DNA of 64,000 bases from Argonema antarcticum A004/B2 (GTDB taxonomy: Bacteria; Cyanobacteriota; Cyanobacteriia; Cyanobacteriales; Aerosakkonemataceae): positions 40,756 through 104,755 of the forward strand of contig NZ_JAIQZN010000014.1 of assembly GCF_023333585.1 (NCBI RefSeq). Reading direction: 5' to 3'. Of the stretch, positions 7,609 through 14,905 are shown piece after piece. How positions within the stretch are numbered: position 1 is the first letter of the stretch; every line of letters begins with the position of its first letter. The notes under the pieces were generated by a model. That model did no database searches, was not told where the DNA came from, and was given only the letters and a program-made list of their open reading frames with translations. Position numbers and translations under genes: made by a program.

Positions 7609-9816
7609 TCAAGCAAGAAAGTGTGGAAAAGATGGATATTCTCTTGACCACTTCAGCCCCAAATCTTTAATTCTTTGATGTCCATAGGCTTCAGTTCCAT
7701 AACCAAAGTTAACAGGCATCAGTTTTTCCGATAAAACATACACAACATTTAAGCTACATAAGTTTGATGCCTTATGTAAATCAAATACAACTGGGTCGAA
7801 GTGAGATACTAGCTCATTAAGCTTGATTTCTTTAACAAAAGGTTCTTTATTAGGTGATGAGATTAACCATTCAACTTCTTGAAGACTTTCAGCATAGAAA
7901 TATAACAAACCGTGTTGAACAGGTGTTTCAACTGTTTGTGGCAAAATAGCTTGACGTTTACAATTGCGCCAAGACATTAAACCAAACTCTGCTTCATTAA
8001 AAGCTTTCTCAATACACTTTGATAAAGAAAAATGGGCTGCTCCTCCACAAACAAAACTTGGATAGCTAGATTCAGACCAGAAAACTACAAACACAACGGG
8101 TACGCTATCAAGCGTAAAATCTAATAACTTGACAGACCAACTTTGTTTATTCCAGTGTGAAATACGTTTTTGGATAGATTCATTTACATAAGATTCTGGA
8201 ATAGAATATATATCTCTCTTAGCATACCAAGTGACACACAACGCATCTCTTTCGATTAATTCAAGAAGCCCATTTTGCACAGCCAAGTCGTATTCAAAGT
8301 GAGCAGCTACCCCATTAGAACTTGCAAAATAAATTCTTTTTCTACCTAAATAACTCTCGTTCATTGGATAGAAGACATTATCTATAGTTGCATAAATTGG
8401 TTCTCCATTCGTTATTCGTTTGCCTTTAACCCATTGCCAAATGTTATCTCTGCTGAATGGCTGTAAGGCATCTAATCTTGAGTAAATTTCTGGATGAAAA
8501 GATGCAAATGTATCAGGATTAATCCATTTGGCATCTAATTCATCTAATCTAGCAATCTTATCTATACGAACTATACTACTTTGATATCTTTCAAAGCCTT
8601 CTGCAAGAACCTTAATAATTACACCGTCTATGGAATAATCTGTCGCAAATGAGTAGCTATCATCATCAGAGTCAAGAGTTACTGAACCATATCTATATTT
8701 TGCTCGTGCGAACCATAGGGGCATTTCGTATCCATCTTGAACTAATTCAGATACTTCAAACCATTCTATAGGTTTTCCTTCACCAACAATATCATGCTGA
8801 AGTTGCCAGGATTGATCGCGCTCAAGATAAACTGAGCCAAGTAAATTACCATCAGCAAGAGGATCGGTTACACCAATAAATAAGCTTATCAATGCCTGTT
8901 CATGGGGCTGAAGTTGTATGATTGTGTTTAATTTTTGATTGGAAAATCCACCATATTCCCATACTCCCAATGAATTTTCTATAGTAAATAAAATTCCATT
9001 CTGGGCAGCGTGTCCAGCTTCAAGTAAAGTATATAAATATCCCCTATTAGAGTATTTTTCGGGATGAACATCAATATCTGCTGAAATTATAATAATTATT
9101 GAGGCTGTTTCGATGGCTAAACGACAGTCAAATATTTTAAAAAGAAGCTCTTCTGGAAAATCAGAATGAATATTCTCCAAAACATGATTTTGGGGATGAT
9201 ACTTAAAGACTCCAACTTCTAGTTCAAGGTTAGGATCAAGAACTAATAGGTAGAGGGTCAGAGGATATAAACCTCCAGCCGATGGGGTAGATCTATTACC
9301 GTCAGTAGATACTATGGCTTGCAAAAGACCGCCAATTAGATTAGTGTTAATTCTTTGCCGCTTAAAGTCTCTTATTGTCTTTCGATGCTTACATAAATGT
9401 AGTAAGTTACTAGAGACTGTATCTAAACTGGTAATTCTATCTTTTGGGATAGTATATTCAAGTCTATGTCGATTGCTTAATTCAGAAATTTGACTGGGAC
9501 TGAGGCATTGATAGAATGGTTGAGGATTTGAAGCTAAACGATCAAAAATTTTATAGAGTTTACGCCCATCCAAGATAATCTCTTGTTGCTCTAAAACTTT
9601 CAATATTTCATCAATTTGTTGATCTGTTAAGTTAGTTTTAAGCCGTTGTTTGATCCATCCAATGGTGTTTTTACCATTACAAAATGATAAAACCTGTTGA
9701 ATTTTTTCAACTTCCTTGGTAAAAACAATTTGTCCATCAATTCCCAGAAAAGCCAGGTTTCCGTCTTCGTTGATAAAGCCGTAACAGGTTGCTCGTGGTT
9801 TAAAGCTATCTTTCAT
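7609..9816 (-). CDS. SagB-type nitroreductase / YcaO cyclodehydratase fusion (RiPP synthase)
   Basis: A 735-residue fusion. Residues 1-90 form a winged-helix-like segment (FLGIDGQIVFTKEVEKIQQV, ELLE-like end QQEIILDG) of the kind that binds leader peptides in azole RiPP pathways. Residues about 140-345 are a SagB/ThcOx FMN nitroreductase (RKTIRDF, STPSAGGLYPLTLYLLV, LLEAGHAAQN, GVWEYGGF), which oxidises azolines to azoles. Residues about 385-735 are a YcaO domain with ATP-site glutamates in AEGFERY (E406), LLELIERDA (E519, E522) and AFNEAEFG (E608, E610), which makes azolines from Cys/Ser/Thr. The end YPSFPHFLA resembles the Pro-rich C-terminus needed by YcaO enzymes. AGGAG lies 9 bases before the ATG. 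It follows a Gly/Ser peptide gene in the same direction. No separate E1-like gene is seen nearby. Confidence 0.88.
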   Translation of the reverse strand: MKDSFKPRATCYGFINEDGNLAFLGIDGQIVFTKEVEKIQQVLSFCNGKNTIGWIKQRLKTNLTDQQIDEILKVLEQQEIILDGRKLYKIFDRLASNPQPFYQCLSPSQISELSNRHRLEYTIPKDRITSLDTVSSNLLHLCKHRKTIRDFKRQRINTNLIGGLLQAIVSTDGNRSTPSAGGLYPLTLYLLVLDPNLELEVGVFKYHPQNHVLENIHSDFPEELLFKIFDCRLAIETASIIIIISADIDVHPEKYSNRGYLYTLLEAGHAAQNGILFTIENSLGVWEYGGFSNQKLNTIIQLQPHEQALISLFIGVTDPLADGNLLGSVYLERDQSWQLQHDIVGEGKPIEWFEVSELVQDGYEMPLWFARAKYRYGSVTLDSDDDSYSFATDYSIDGVIIKVLAEGFERYQSSIVRIDKIARLDELDAKWINPDTFASFHPEIYSRLDALQPFSRDNIWQWVKGKRITNGEPIYATIDNVFYPMNESYLGRKRIYFASSNGVAAHFEYDLAVQNGLLELIERDALCVTWYAKRDIYSIPESYVNESIQKRISHWNKQSWSVKLLDFTLDSVPVVFVVFWSESSYPSFVCGGAAHFSLSKCIEKAFNEAEFGLMSWRNCKRQAILPQTVETPVQHGLLYFYAESLQEVEWLISSPNKEPFVKEIKLNELVSHFDPVVFDLHKASNLCSLNVVYVLSEKLMPVNFGYGTEAYGHQRIKDLGLKWSREYPSFPHFLA

Positions 9817-9917
9817 TTTTTAATCTCCTAAAAACTTAGAGATTGAGCTTGGTTTTCTTGCTTATAAGAGAGGTAAATAGAAAATAAATAATAGGAAATT
9901 TTATAATAAACACCAAG

Positions 9918-9956
9918 ACAACCCACAAGATATAAAGCTTTTGGCTTGCGGGTTGT
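9918..9956 (-). promoter_or_regulatory. hairpin between peptide gene and YcaO fusion gene
   Basis: Arms ACAACCCACAAG (9918-9929) and CTTGCGGGTTGT (9945-9956) pair over 12 bases with one G-U wobble and a 15-base loop. On the transcribed strand it lies just after the peptide gene stop. No U-tract follows directly, so it may be a partial terminator or 3' stabiliser giving more peptide mRNA than enzyme mRNA. That role is inference. Confidence 0.45.
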
Positions 9957-9975
9957 GTGTAAGAGTTGAGCTATA

Positions 9976-10194
9976 TTAACGGCTTGATTTATTTCCTCCT
10001 GAGCAACCCCCACTAGAATTTCCACCACCAGATTGACCAGAAGCAGAACCACCGCCACCGCCACCAGAACCGCCACCAGAACCGCCACCAGAACCACCAC
10101 CAGAACCACCACCAGAACCGCCACCAGAACCACCACCGGAACCACCACCAGAACCACCAGATGCGTAAGGAATGAAAACGAATTCTAAAGACAT
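9976..10194 (-). CDS. Gly/Ser-repeat peptide, candidate RiPP precursor
   Basis: A 72-residue peptide. A short N-terminus (MSLEFVFIPYAS) precedes GGS and seven GGGS units (residues 13-43), a six-Gly run (44-49), then SASGQSGGGNSSGGCSGGNK and SSR. It has one Cys (C64), about 18 Ser and no other reactive residues. The composition recalls the Gly-rich core of microcin B17, whose Ser and Cys become oxazoles and thiazoles. The next gene 159 bases downstream encodes a nitroreductase-YcaO fusion, the right enzymes for that chemistry. No maturation protease site is obvious and the leader would be only ~12 residues. No strong ribosome binding site is seen (GGGAGAAG lies ~24 bases upstream). If not a precursor, it could be a low-complexity linker-like peptide; the neighbourhood favours precursor. 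Confidence 0.65.
   Translation of the reverse strand: MSLEFVFIPYASGGSGGGSGGGSGGGSGGGSGGGSGGGSGGGSGGGGGGSASGQSGGGNSSGGCSGGNKSSR
10048..10158. repeat. 12-base coding minisatellite (GGGS units)
   Basis: Tandem copies of a 12-base unit (plus strand CCACCACCAGAA with third-base variants) encode the GGGS repeats of the peptide. Seven perfect units plus flanks are present. Such an array can change copy number by slippage in steps that keep the frame. Confidence 0.85.
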
Positions 10195-10349
10195 AATTTT
10201 TTTGTGTGTGAGTGTAATACTTCTCCCATCATCCTTAATAAATTATCGATTTGCCAAGCCCAAAAATGTCCTATTTCGTCGGCAACTTTCCCCGACTTTC
10301 ACTCTCTTTAAATCTAGTTATGTACTAAAATATCTCAAAATGTACTAAA
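10195..10349. promoter_or_regulatory. shared divergent promoter region
   Basis: A 155-base AT-rich gap separates the peptide gene (minus) from the NB-ARC-like gene (plus). It holds CTTAATAAATTATCGATT and a near-repeat TGTACTAAAATATCTC/TGTACTAAAATGTCTA just before the plus-strand ATG at 10350. Promoters must lie here but cannot be placed with confidence. Confidence 0.35.
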
Positions 10350-11498
10350 ATGTCTAAGACTGTGCCATACTACACAAAAGTATTTCAGGCTTTTGAGCAG
10401 ATGAATCTTAAAGAAATGTTAAACCTCGCCGATAAAATAGTCTTCGAGAAAACGGGTCAGCATCTTGACGATTTACAAGAAGCTGTAGTGCGCGGAACTC
10501 TACAACATGAGACATATAAGCAAATAGCAAAAGATTTTGACTGTTCTGAAAGCCGTGTTAGGAATGTAGCTTCACAATTCTGGCAGATACTTTCAGACGA
10601 GTTAGGAGAAAATATTAATAAAAAGAATTTTCGCTCGACAATTCAGAGGTTCCAAGTCTCTAACGTTTCAAACTTTGCAAAAAACGTCGATGAGTTTGAG
10701 TACGTGCTTTGGCGCAGTCTAGACGCATCATCCACTCTAGCTAAATTTGAAGCTAACTCGATCCAGTTTTTCTCGCAGTCAGAAAAGCAAGATTCGCCTG
10801 CAACGAACCCAAAAACCTTACCGTTGATTAAATATTTCCAAAAACATCGCTGTTTAGTCGTCTTAGATGACATTCACAACCTTTTCAGTAGCGGCGAATT
10901 GGCAGGGAAGTATAAACCAGGATACGAAGAATATCGCTCCTTTTTCAAACAGATAGAAACATTATCTCATCAAAGTTGCTTTCTGTTAATCGGTTGGGAA
11001 CAACCAAGAGAAGTGACTCAAGTAAAAAACCAAAATACTCCCATTCGTACCTTACAACTCACTGGTTTAGATATTGCAGCGGGACGGGAAATACTGAGAG
11101 ATTACGGGGTAGCAGAAATCGAGAATTACTCAGCACTCATTAACCGTTACCAAGGCAACCCCTTATGGTTAAAAAGCGTCGCCACTCTGATTCAAGAGTT
11201 GGGAGGATGCGGCACTGAGTTATTACTAGATGATCCCATATTGTTGCCAGAAGATTTGAAAGATGTTTTAGAGCAGCAGTTTAGTCGCCTATCCGAAATA
11301 GAAAAACAAGTTATCTCCTTGTTGGCTAAAGAAAGCGATGCAATCAACCTGGTAAAATTGCTAGAAAATGGCAGAATTCCGCCGTCATATTTACTAAAAG
11401 CGCTCCAATCTTTATCGCGGCGCTGCTTGATAGAACAACAAGGAACTTTTTATACTCTGCCACCTGTACTGAGGGAGTATAGTTATGGCTTGGAGTAA
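10350..11498 (+). CDS. HTH plus NB-ARC-like protein lacking the P-loop
   Basis: A 382-residue protein. Residues 37-100 match the N-terminal HTH domain of cyanobacterial vWA-MoxR-associated and NB-ARC/WD40 proteins (LQEAVVRGTLQHETYKQIAK, then SESRVRNVASQFWQIL). It then jumps straight to FEYVLWRSL (116-124) and the Walker-B-like RCLVVLDDI (167-175), LIGWEQPRE, LTGLDIAAGREIL, INRYQGNPLWLKSVA and a C-terminal winged helix. In intact relatives about 60 residues carrying the Walker A loop (GIGGIGKT type) lie between the HTH and FEYV; these are absent. No WD40 repeats follow. ATP binding is therefore doubtful. It could be a degraded relic or a regulator. It is divergent from the peptide/YcaO locus. 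Confidence 0.75.
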   Translation: MSKTVPYYTKVFQAFEQMNLKEMLNLADKIVFEKTGQHLDDLQEAVVRGTLQHETYKQIAKDFDCSESRVRNVASQFWQILSDELGENINKKNFRSTIQRFQVSNVSNFAKNVDEFEYVLWRSLDASSTLAKFEANSIQFFSQSEKQDSPATNPKTLPLIKYFQKHRCLVVLDDIHNLFSSGELAGKYKPGYEEYRSFFKQIETLSHQSCFLLIGWEQPREVTQVKNQNTPIRTLQLTGLDIAAGREILRDYGVAEIENYSALINRYQGNPLWLKSVATLIQELGGCGTELLLDDPILLPEDLKDVLEQQFSRLSEIEKQVISLLAKESDAINLVKLLENGRIPPSYLLKALQSLSRRCLIEQQGTFYTLPPVLREYSYGLE

Positions 11499-11517
11499 CG
11501 CAAGTTGTTAGTTATAT

Positions 11518-11817
11518 AGTAATTTACCTGAAAAATTATTACCCAAAAATCAGCAAACTCATGTTTCCCAAGCAGAAGCATTAGAATGGTTTGTCAAAGT
11601 GTGCGAGCCTATAAATGAGCATTTACAAAACCATGATTATTTAGTTGAAAATCGGTTCACAACAGCAGATGTGGTGACAGGTGGGGTGTTACTCTGGGCA
11701 TTAAAATTAGGAATGATGAAAGACGAAAGCCCCGCCAAAGCTTATTTGACAAAGCTGATGGAGCGTCCGGCTTTTCAGAGGGCAGACGAGCCTTTATATG
11801 CCCCATTAGCCTATTAA
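11518..11817 (+). pseudogene. glutathione S-transferase remnant
   Basis: The frame SNLPEKLLPKNQQTHVSQAE, ALEWFVKVCEPINEHLQNHD and YLVENRFTTADVVTGGVLLW, ending LMERPAFQRADEPLYAP, is the C-terminal helical domain of a GST. The thioredoxin-fold N-terminus is missing and there seems to be an internal gap between ALEWF and VKVCEPI. The first in-frame start (GTG at 11599) lies inside the domain. A non-functional remnant. Confidence 0.7.
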
Positions 11818-11858
11818 CATGAATATTTTTTGACCTTAGTAGTTGACTTTATCTATAA

Positions 11859-11872
11859 AATACTATAGTATT
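11859..11872 (+). promoter_or_regulatory. palindrome overlapping the methyltransferase start
   Basis: AATACTATAGTATT is a perfect 14-base palindrome ending 3 bases before the methyltransferase ATG at 11875. It shares TATAGTATTCAA (11864-11875) with a site upstream of the convergent XRE gene (12734-12745). This fits an operator for a C-protein-like regulator; inference. Confidence 0.5.
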
Positions 11873-11874
11873 CA

Positions 11875-12519
11875 ATGATGACACACACAGTTATCGATTT
11901 ATTTGCAGGCGCAGGCGGCTTGACTACAGGTTTTCATTTAGCAGGCTTCAAGTCTCTTTGCGCCATTGACATAAACATGAAGGCTTTGGCGACATATAAG
12001 CACAATTCCCCTACTACAGAAGTCGTCAATAATGATATTCGTAGAGTCGAGCCTTCAGAGCTTCGATCGCAACTTGGTTTACCGAAAGAAACTCTAACAG
12101 CATTAATTGGTGGGCCTCCATGTCAAGGATTCTCACGCAATATTCCGGCTGAGTATCGATATCTGAACGATCCTCGCAATCGGTTATATCAAACTTTTCT
12201 GGAGTTTGTCAAAGAATTCAGACCCTTATATGTTGTGATGGAAAATGTACCTGAAATATTGAAAGCGTACAATGGCGTAGTCAGAGATGAGATAATAGAA
12301 AAACTAGAGTTGCTCGGATACAAAGTTAGATCTGTATCGTTAAATTCTGCCCACTACGGAGTACCGCAAACGAGAGCTAGAGCTTTTTTTATTGCTAGTT
12401 TAGATCGCTGTGGTAGCAATAATACTTTGCCTCAATCTTTCAATCTCTTCGTCTGTCAGCACTTAATGCTTCCTCAACTGCTTGCAAAAATTCGCTCATT
12501 GTCACGCCTAACGCAGTAG
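11875..12519 (+). pseudogene. C5-cytosine DNA methyltransferase, truncated
   Basis: A 214-residue frame with the catalytic half of a C5 DNA methyltransferase: motif I DLFAGAGGL (8-16), motif IV GGPPCQGFS with catalytic C83, motif VI MENVPE (122-127) and motif VIII QTRARAFFI (165-173). Homology stops near residue 180; the last ~34 residues are antisense to the XRE gene at 12440-12700. The target-recognition domain and motifs IX-X are missing, so sequence-specific methylation is unlikely. No restriction enzyme gene is visible. It looks like a restriction-modification remnant whose 3' half was lost. Confidence 0.85.
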
Positions 12520-12700
12520 TAATATGACTGAGAACTCTCACTGATGGGCTTTTCAGTCCGCGTTCTAACTGGCTGATGTAAGTTCTGTGCAGACCTGAAA
12601 TTTCTGCCAGATATTCCTGAGACCAACCCTTTTCTGTACGACGGTGTTGTATCTCTAGCCCTAAAAATCGATCTAACTTGTTCAATTGCATGAAAAACAA
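12440..12700 (-). CDS. XRE-family HTH regulator (C-protein-like)
   Basis: An 86-residue protein (77 if it starts at the second ATG, 12673): FLGLEIQHRRTEKGWSQEYL, AEISGLHRTYISQLERGLKS, then VRVLSHITTALGVTMSEFLQ and a short acidic tail. This is a complete Cro/CI helix-turn-helix domain, close in form to controller proteins of restriction-modification systems. It is convergent with, and overlaps by 80 bases, the cut-off methyltransferase. Its upstream region carries a 12-base inverted repeat and the motif also found at the methyltransferase start, suggesting it controls both. Confidence 0.85.
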   Translation of the reverse strand: MFFMQLNKLDRFLGLEIQHRRTEKGWSQEYLAEISGLHRTYISQLERGLKSPSVRVLSHITTALGVTMSEFLQAVEEALSADRRRD

Positions 12701-12705
12701 GTTAG

Positions 12706-12748
12706 AGCTTTGAATACAAAAGTTCTACAGATTATAGTATTCAAAGCT
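12706..12748. promoter_or_regulatory. inverted repeat upstream of the XRE gene
   Basis: AGCTTTGAATAC (12706-12717) and GTATTCAAAGCT (12737-12748) are perfect 12-base arms with a 19-base spacer, lying directly upstream of the XRE start at 12700. Includes TATAGTATTCAA shared with the methyltransferase start region. Confidence 0.55.
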
Positions 12749-12821
12749 ATAAAGGAAAGTTTACCAGCCAAATGGGTAATTTCCAGGCTATGCTTATTGC
12801 CAGAACCGATCGCACCAGCCT

Positions 12822-14711
12822 ATGTCAGACTCTCTAGATCGCTACTTCGCTTTAATCGACGAAATCGTGCAGATGACCCTCAAGGGCAAGATCCGCTCGA
12901 AACAGCAGGTTTATCAAATGCTGTTGCAAGGTGTCAGCGCCGGAGAAGGGGAAATTTTCGAGCGATGCTTGAGCTCGCGCATCACCACTACCCAGTCCGA
13001 GATAGACAATACTAAGGATGAATTCAAGCAAGCGAAAGCAACTCGGAGCTTGAGAGCGATCCAAACCATCCAAGGAGAATGGGAACGATATCAGGCGGAA
13101 AATCGCGGATCGAATGCTATTACAGCAGCGACGGATGCGATCGCCAACGCCGAAACTAACAACAGATTGCAAGCTTTGTTGCAGGCGATCGATCCCAATC
13201 AAGCTCAGGCTTTAAACTTAGACCAAGTACAGCAATTAGCAAAATCTATAACGCAACAAGCTCAAACAAGTTCCGATTCCGATCGCGCGATCGAACTTCA
13301 GCAATTATCAGAAGGCTTAACTGAAGGTTTGAAATCTTGGCAAAGATTGCAAGAACATTTAGTTAGTTGGATTTACGATCGAAATCGAGAAAAACTCGGA
13401 TTTCAAGGCTCTCCCGAAGAAAATGGCCCTTGGGCATTATGGGCAAAGCAAGTGAATAGCCCCTTTCCAAAAGCACTGTTCCAAACTTTAGCACTCAATC
13501 AGTCGATCGTCGAACTCGCTGCAAAACAACATTTACAACTAAATGAATTAGTGGAACTTGCTGTTATTTTACAGTGCTTGCAACGAGGGCTAGTCAACTG
13601 GTTTGACAAACTCATTTATGATGCCAAAGTAGGAGCAAAACTTTCAATATCCACCTTTCTTACTTTTGCAGTCATTTGGTCGCAATTAGCCAGTGGCTTT
13701 AATCGGGCGGGAAATTCTATTTCTATCACTTCCCTAACTAACGCCTGTTTTCAAATAACGCTGCAAATTTTCCGCACATTTACCATACAGAAATACTTTC
13801 CCCTCTACGGCGGTATTTTTGCTTCATTCAGCGGGGATTATCTCCGTTCTGCTCTGAATTATCTCGATGAACCACTTCGATATGTTGAAGGAACCCAAGA
13901 AAAGGCTCGCATTTTAACATTGCTGGGCTATTCAATGGGAGCAGTAGGGGAATATCAGCAGGCGCAGTCATTCCATCAGCAAGCTTTGGAGATAGCCCGA
14001 ACTGCGGGGGATATTCCTTGTGAAATTGCCAATCTCAATCACATCAGCCGCATCTGCGTAGCGCAGAAAAATTATACCGAAGCCATTAATTACAGTCAAC
14101 GAGCATTAATTTTGAGTCGCCAAACCGGAGAACGTTTAGGAGAAGCAAACGCCCTGGCAAATTTGGGCTACAGCGAAGTCCTGCAAGCCCAACAATTGGA
14201 ACGGGTGGAACCGGAGGTTTACGAGACAGCTATTAATTATCTCCAACAAGGATTGCAGATCTCAGAGCGATTAAGCGATGGTTATGGAATACAATACGTC
14301 TTACAGCAAAGTAAATCTCTCTGTTACAGCAGTCTCGGTATTGCATATATTGTTTTATCTCAACCGCAAGTTGCTATTCCATACTTAGAATTTGGTTTGC
14401 AAGCTGCCCAAATGTCCGGCGATTTGTATCTTCAAGGGCTAAATTTAGTTTATTTAGCTGAAGCTAATTATAGCTTGCAACAAATAGAAAAAGCTATCTA
14501 TACAGGTAGTTTGGGGATGTATATTTTGGAGCAGATTTATTCTCCTCAGTGGCGTCAAACGGCGGGGTTGCTGACGATTTTGCAAGGACAGATAGGAAAA
14601 GAAGCTTTTCAGAATGTCCTGAATAAATATCGCTCTAAGATTATTCCCCTGATTGGGGTGGATGGATATGACTACATCCCGGAATTACTGGTAAAATACC
14701 AGAATGAATAG
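12822..14711 (+). CDS. tetratricopeptide-repeat protein of unknown function
   Basis: A 629-residue protein. The N-terminal ~200 residues are helical and polar (QQVYQMLLQGVSAGEGEIFE, then coiled-coil-like stretches). Residues about 255-310 include more hydrophobic helices. From about 350 to 560 there are TPR units: ARILTLLGYSMGAVGEYQQA, HQQALEIARTAGD, YSQRALILSRQTGERLGEAN and ALANLGYSEV. I recognise the type from cyanobacterial genomes but know no function; TPRs suggest protein binding. The ATG follows a 121-base gap after the XRE gene start, on the opposite strand. No signal peptide is seen. Confidence 0.75.
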   Translation: MSDSLDRYFALIDEIVQMTLKGKIRSKQQVYQMLLQGVSAGEGEIFERCLSSRITTTQSEIDNTKDEFKQAKATRSLRAIQTIQGEWERYQAENRGSNAITAATDAIANAETNNRLQALLQAIDPNQAQALNLDQVQQLAKSITQQAQTSSDSDRAIELQQLSEGLTEGLKSWQRLQEHLVSWIYDRNREKLGFQGSPEENGPWALWAKQVNSPFPKALFQTLALNQSIVELAAKQHLQLNELVELAVILQCLQRGLVNWFDKLIYDAKVGAKLSISTFLTFAVIWSQLASGFNRAGNSISITSLTNACFQITLQIFRTFTIQKYFPLYGGIFASFSGDYLRSALNYLDEPLRYVEGTQEKARILTLLGYSMGAVGEYQQAQSFHQQALEIARTAGDIPCEIANLNHISRICVAQKNYTEAINYSQRALILSRQTGERLGEANALANLGYSEVLQAQQLERVEPEVYETAINYLQQGLQISERLSDGYGIQYVLQQSKSLCYSSLGIAYIVLSQPQVAIPYLEFGLQAAQMSGDLYLQGLNLVYLAEANYSLQQIEKAIYTGSLGMYILEQIYSPQWRQTAGLLTILQGQIGKEAFQNVLNKYRSKIIPLIGVDGYDYIPELLVKYQNE

Positions 14712-14757
14712 TCAGCGATCGTTGAGTCACGAATGACTAATGAGATCGTGTCCGGTA

Positions 14758-14873
14758 GCATCGGTTACCTAAAAAATTCTGTTCTTATTCTTATCTGCGT
14801 TTATCTGCGTTCATCTGCCTACATCTGCGGTAAAAATTTAACCAATGATAAAAACAGAAAATTTGACGAGATC
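14758..14873 (+). repeat. interspersed repeat, ATCTGCGTT family, copy 1
   Basis: GCATCGGTTACC, then TTCTTATCTGCGTTTATCTG-type units repeated four times, then GGTAAAAATTTAACCAATGA and AATTTGACGAGATC. The same order recurs at 27226-27341 and, inverted, at 49677-49765. All copies are intergenic. Confidence 0.8.
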
Positions 14874-14905
14874 GCTAATGTACTAACAATGCAAGCGGAC
14901 AAGAT

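Noticed and set aside
9828..10157. Val/Leu-rich frame of about 109 codons overlapping the Gly/Ser peptide
   Set aside because: It is the other reading of the 12-base repeat (GGT read as GTG), starts at a GTG inside the array and lacks a ribosome binding site.
12686..13015. 109-codon plus frame overlapping the XRE and TPR gene starts
   Set aside because: Overlaps two convincing genes in other frames, Arg/Pro-rich shadow.
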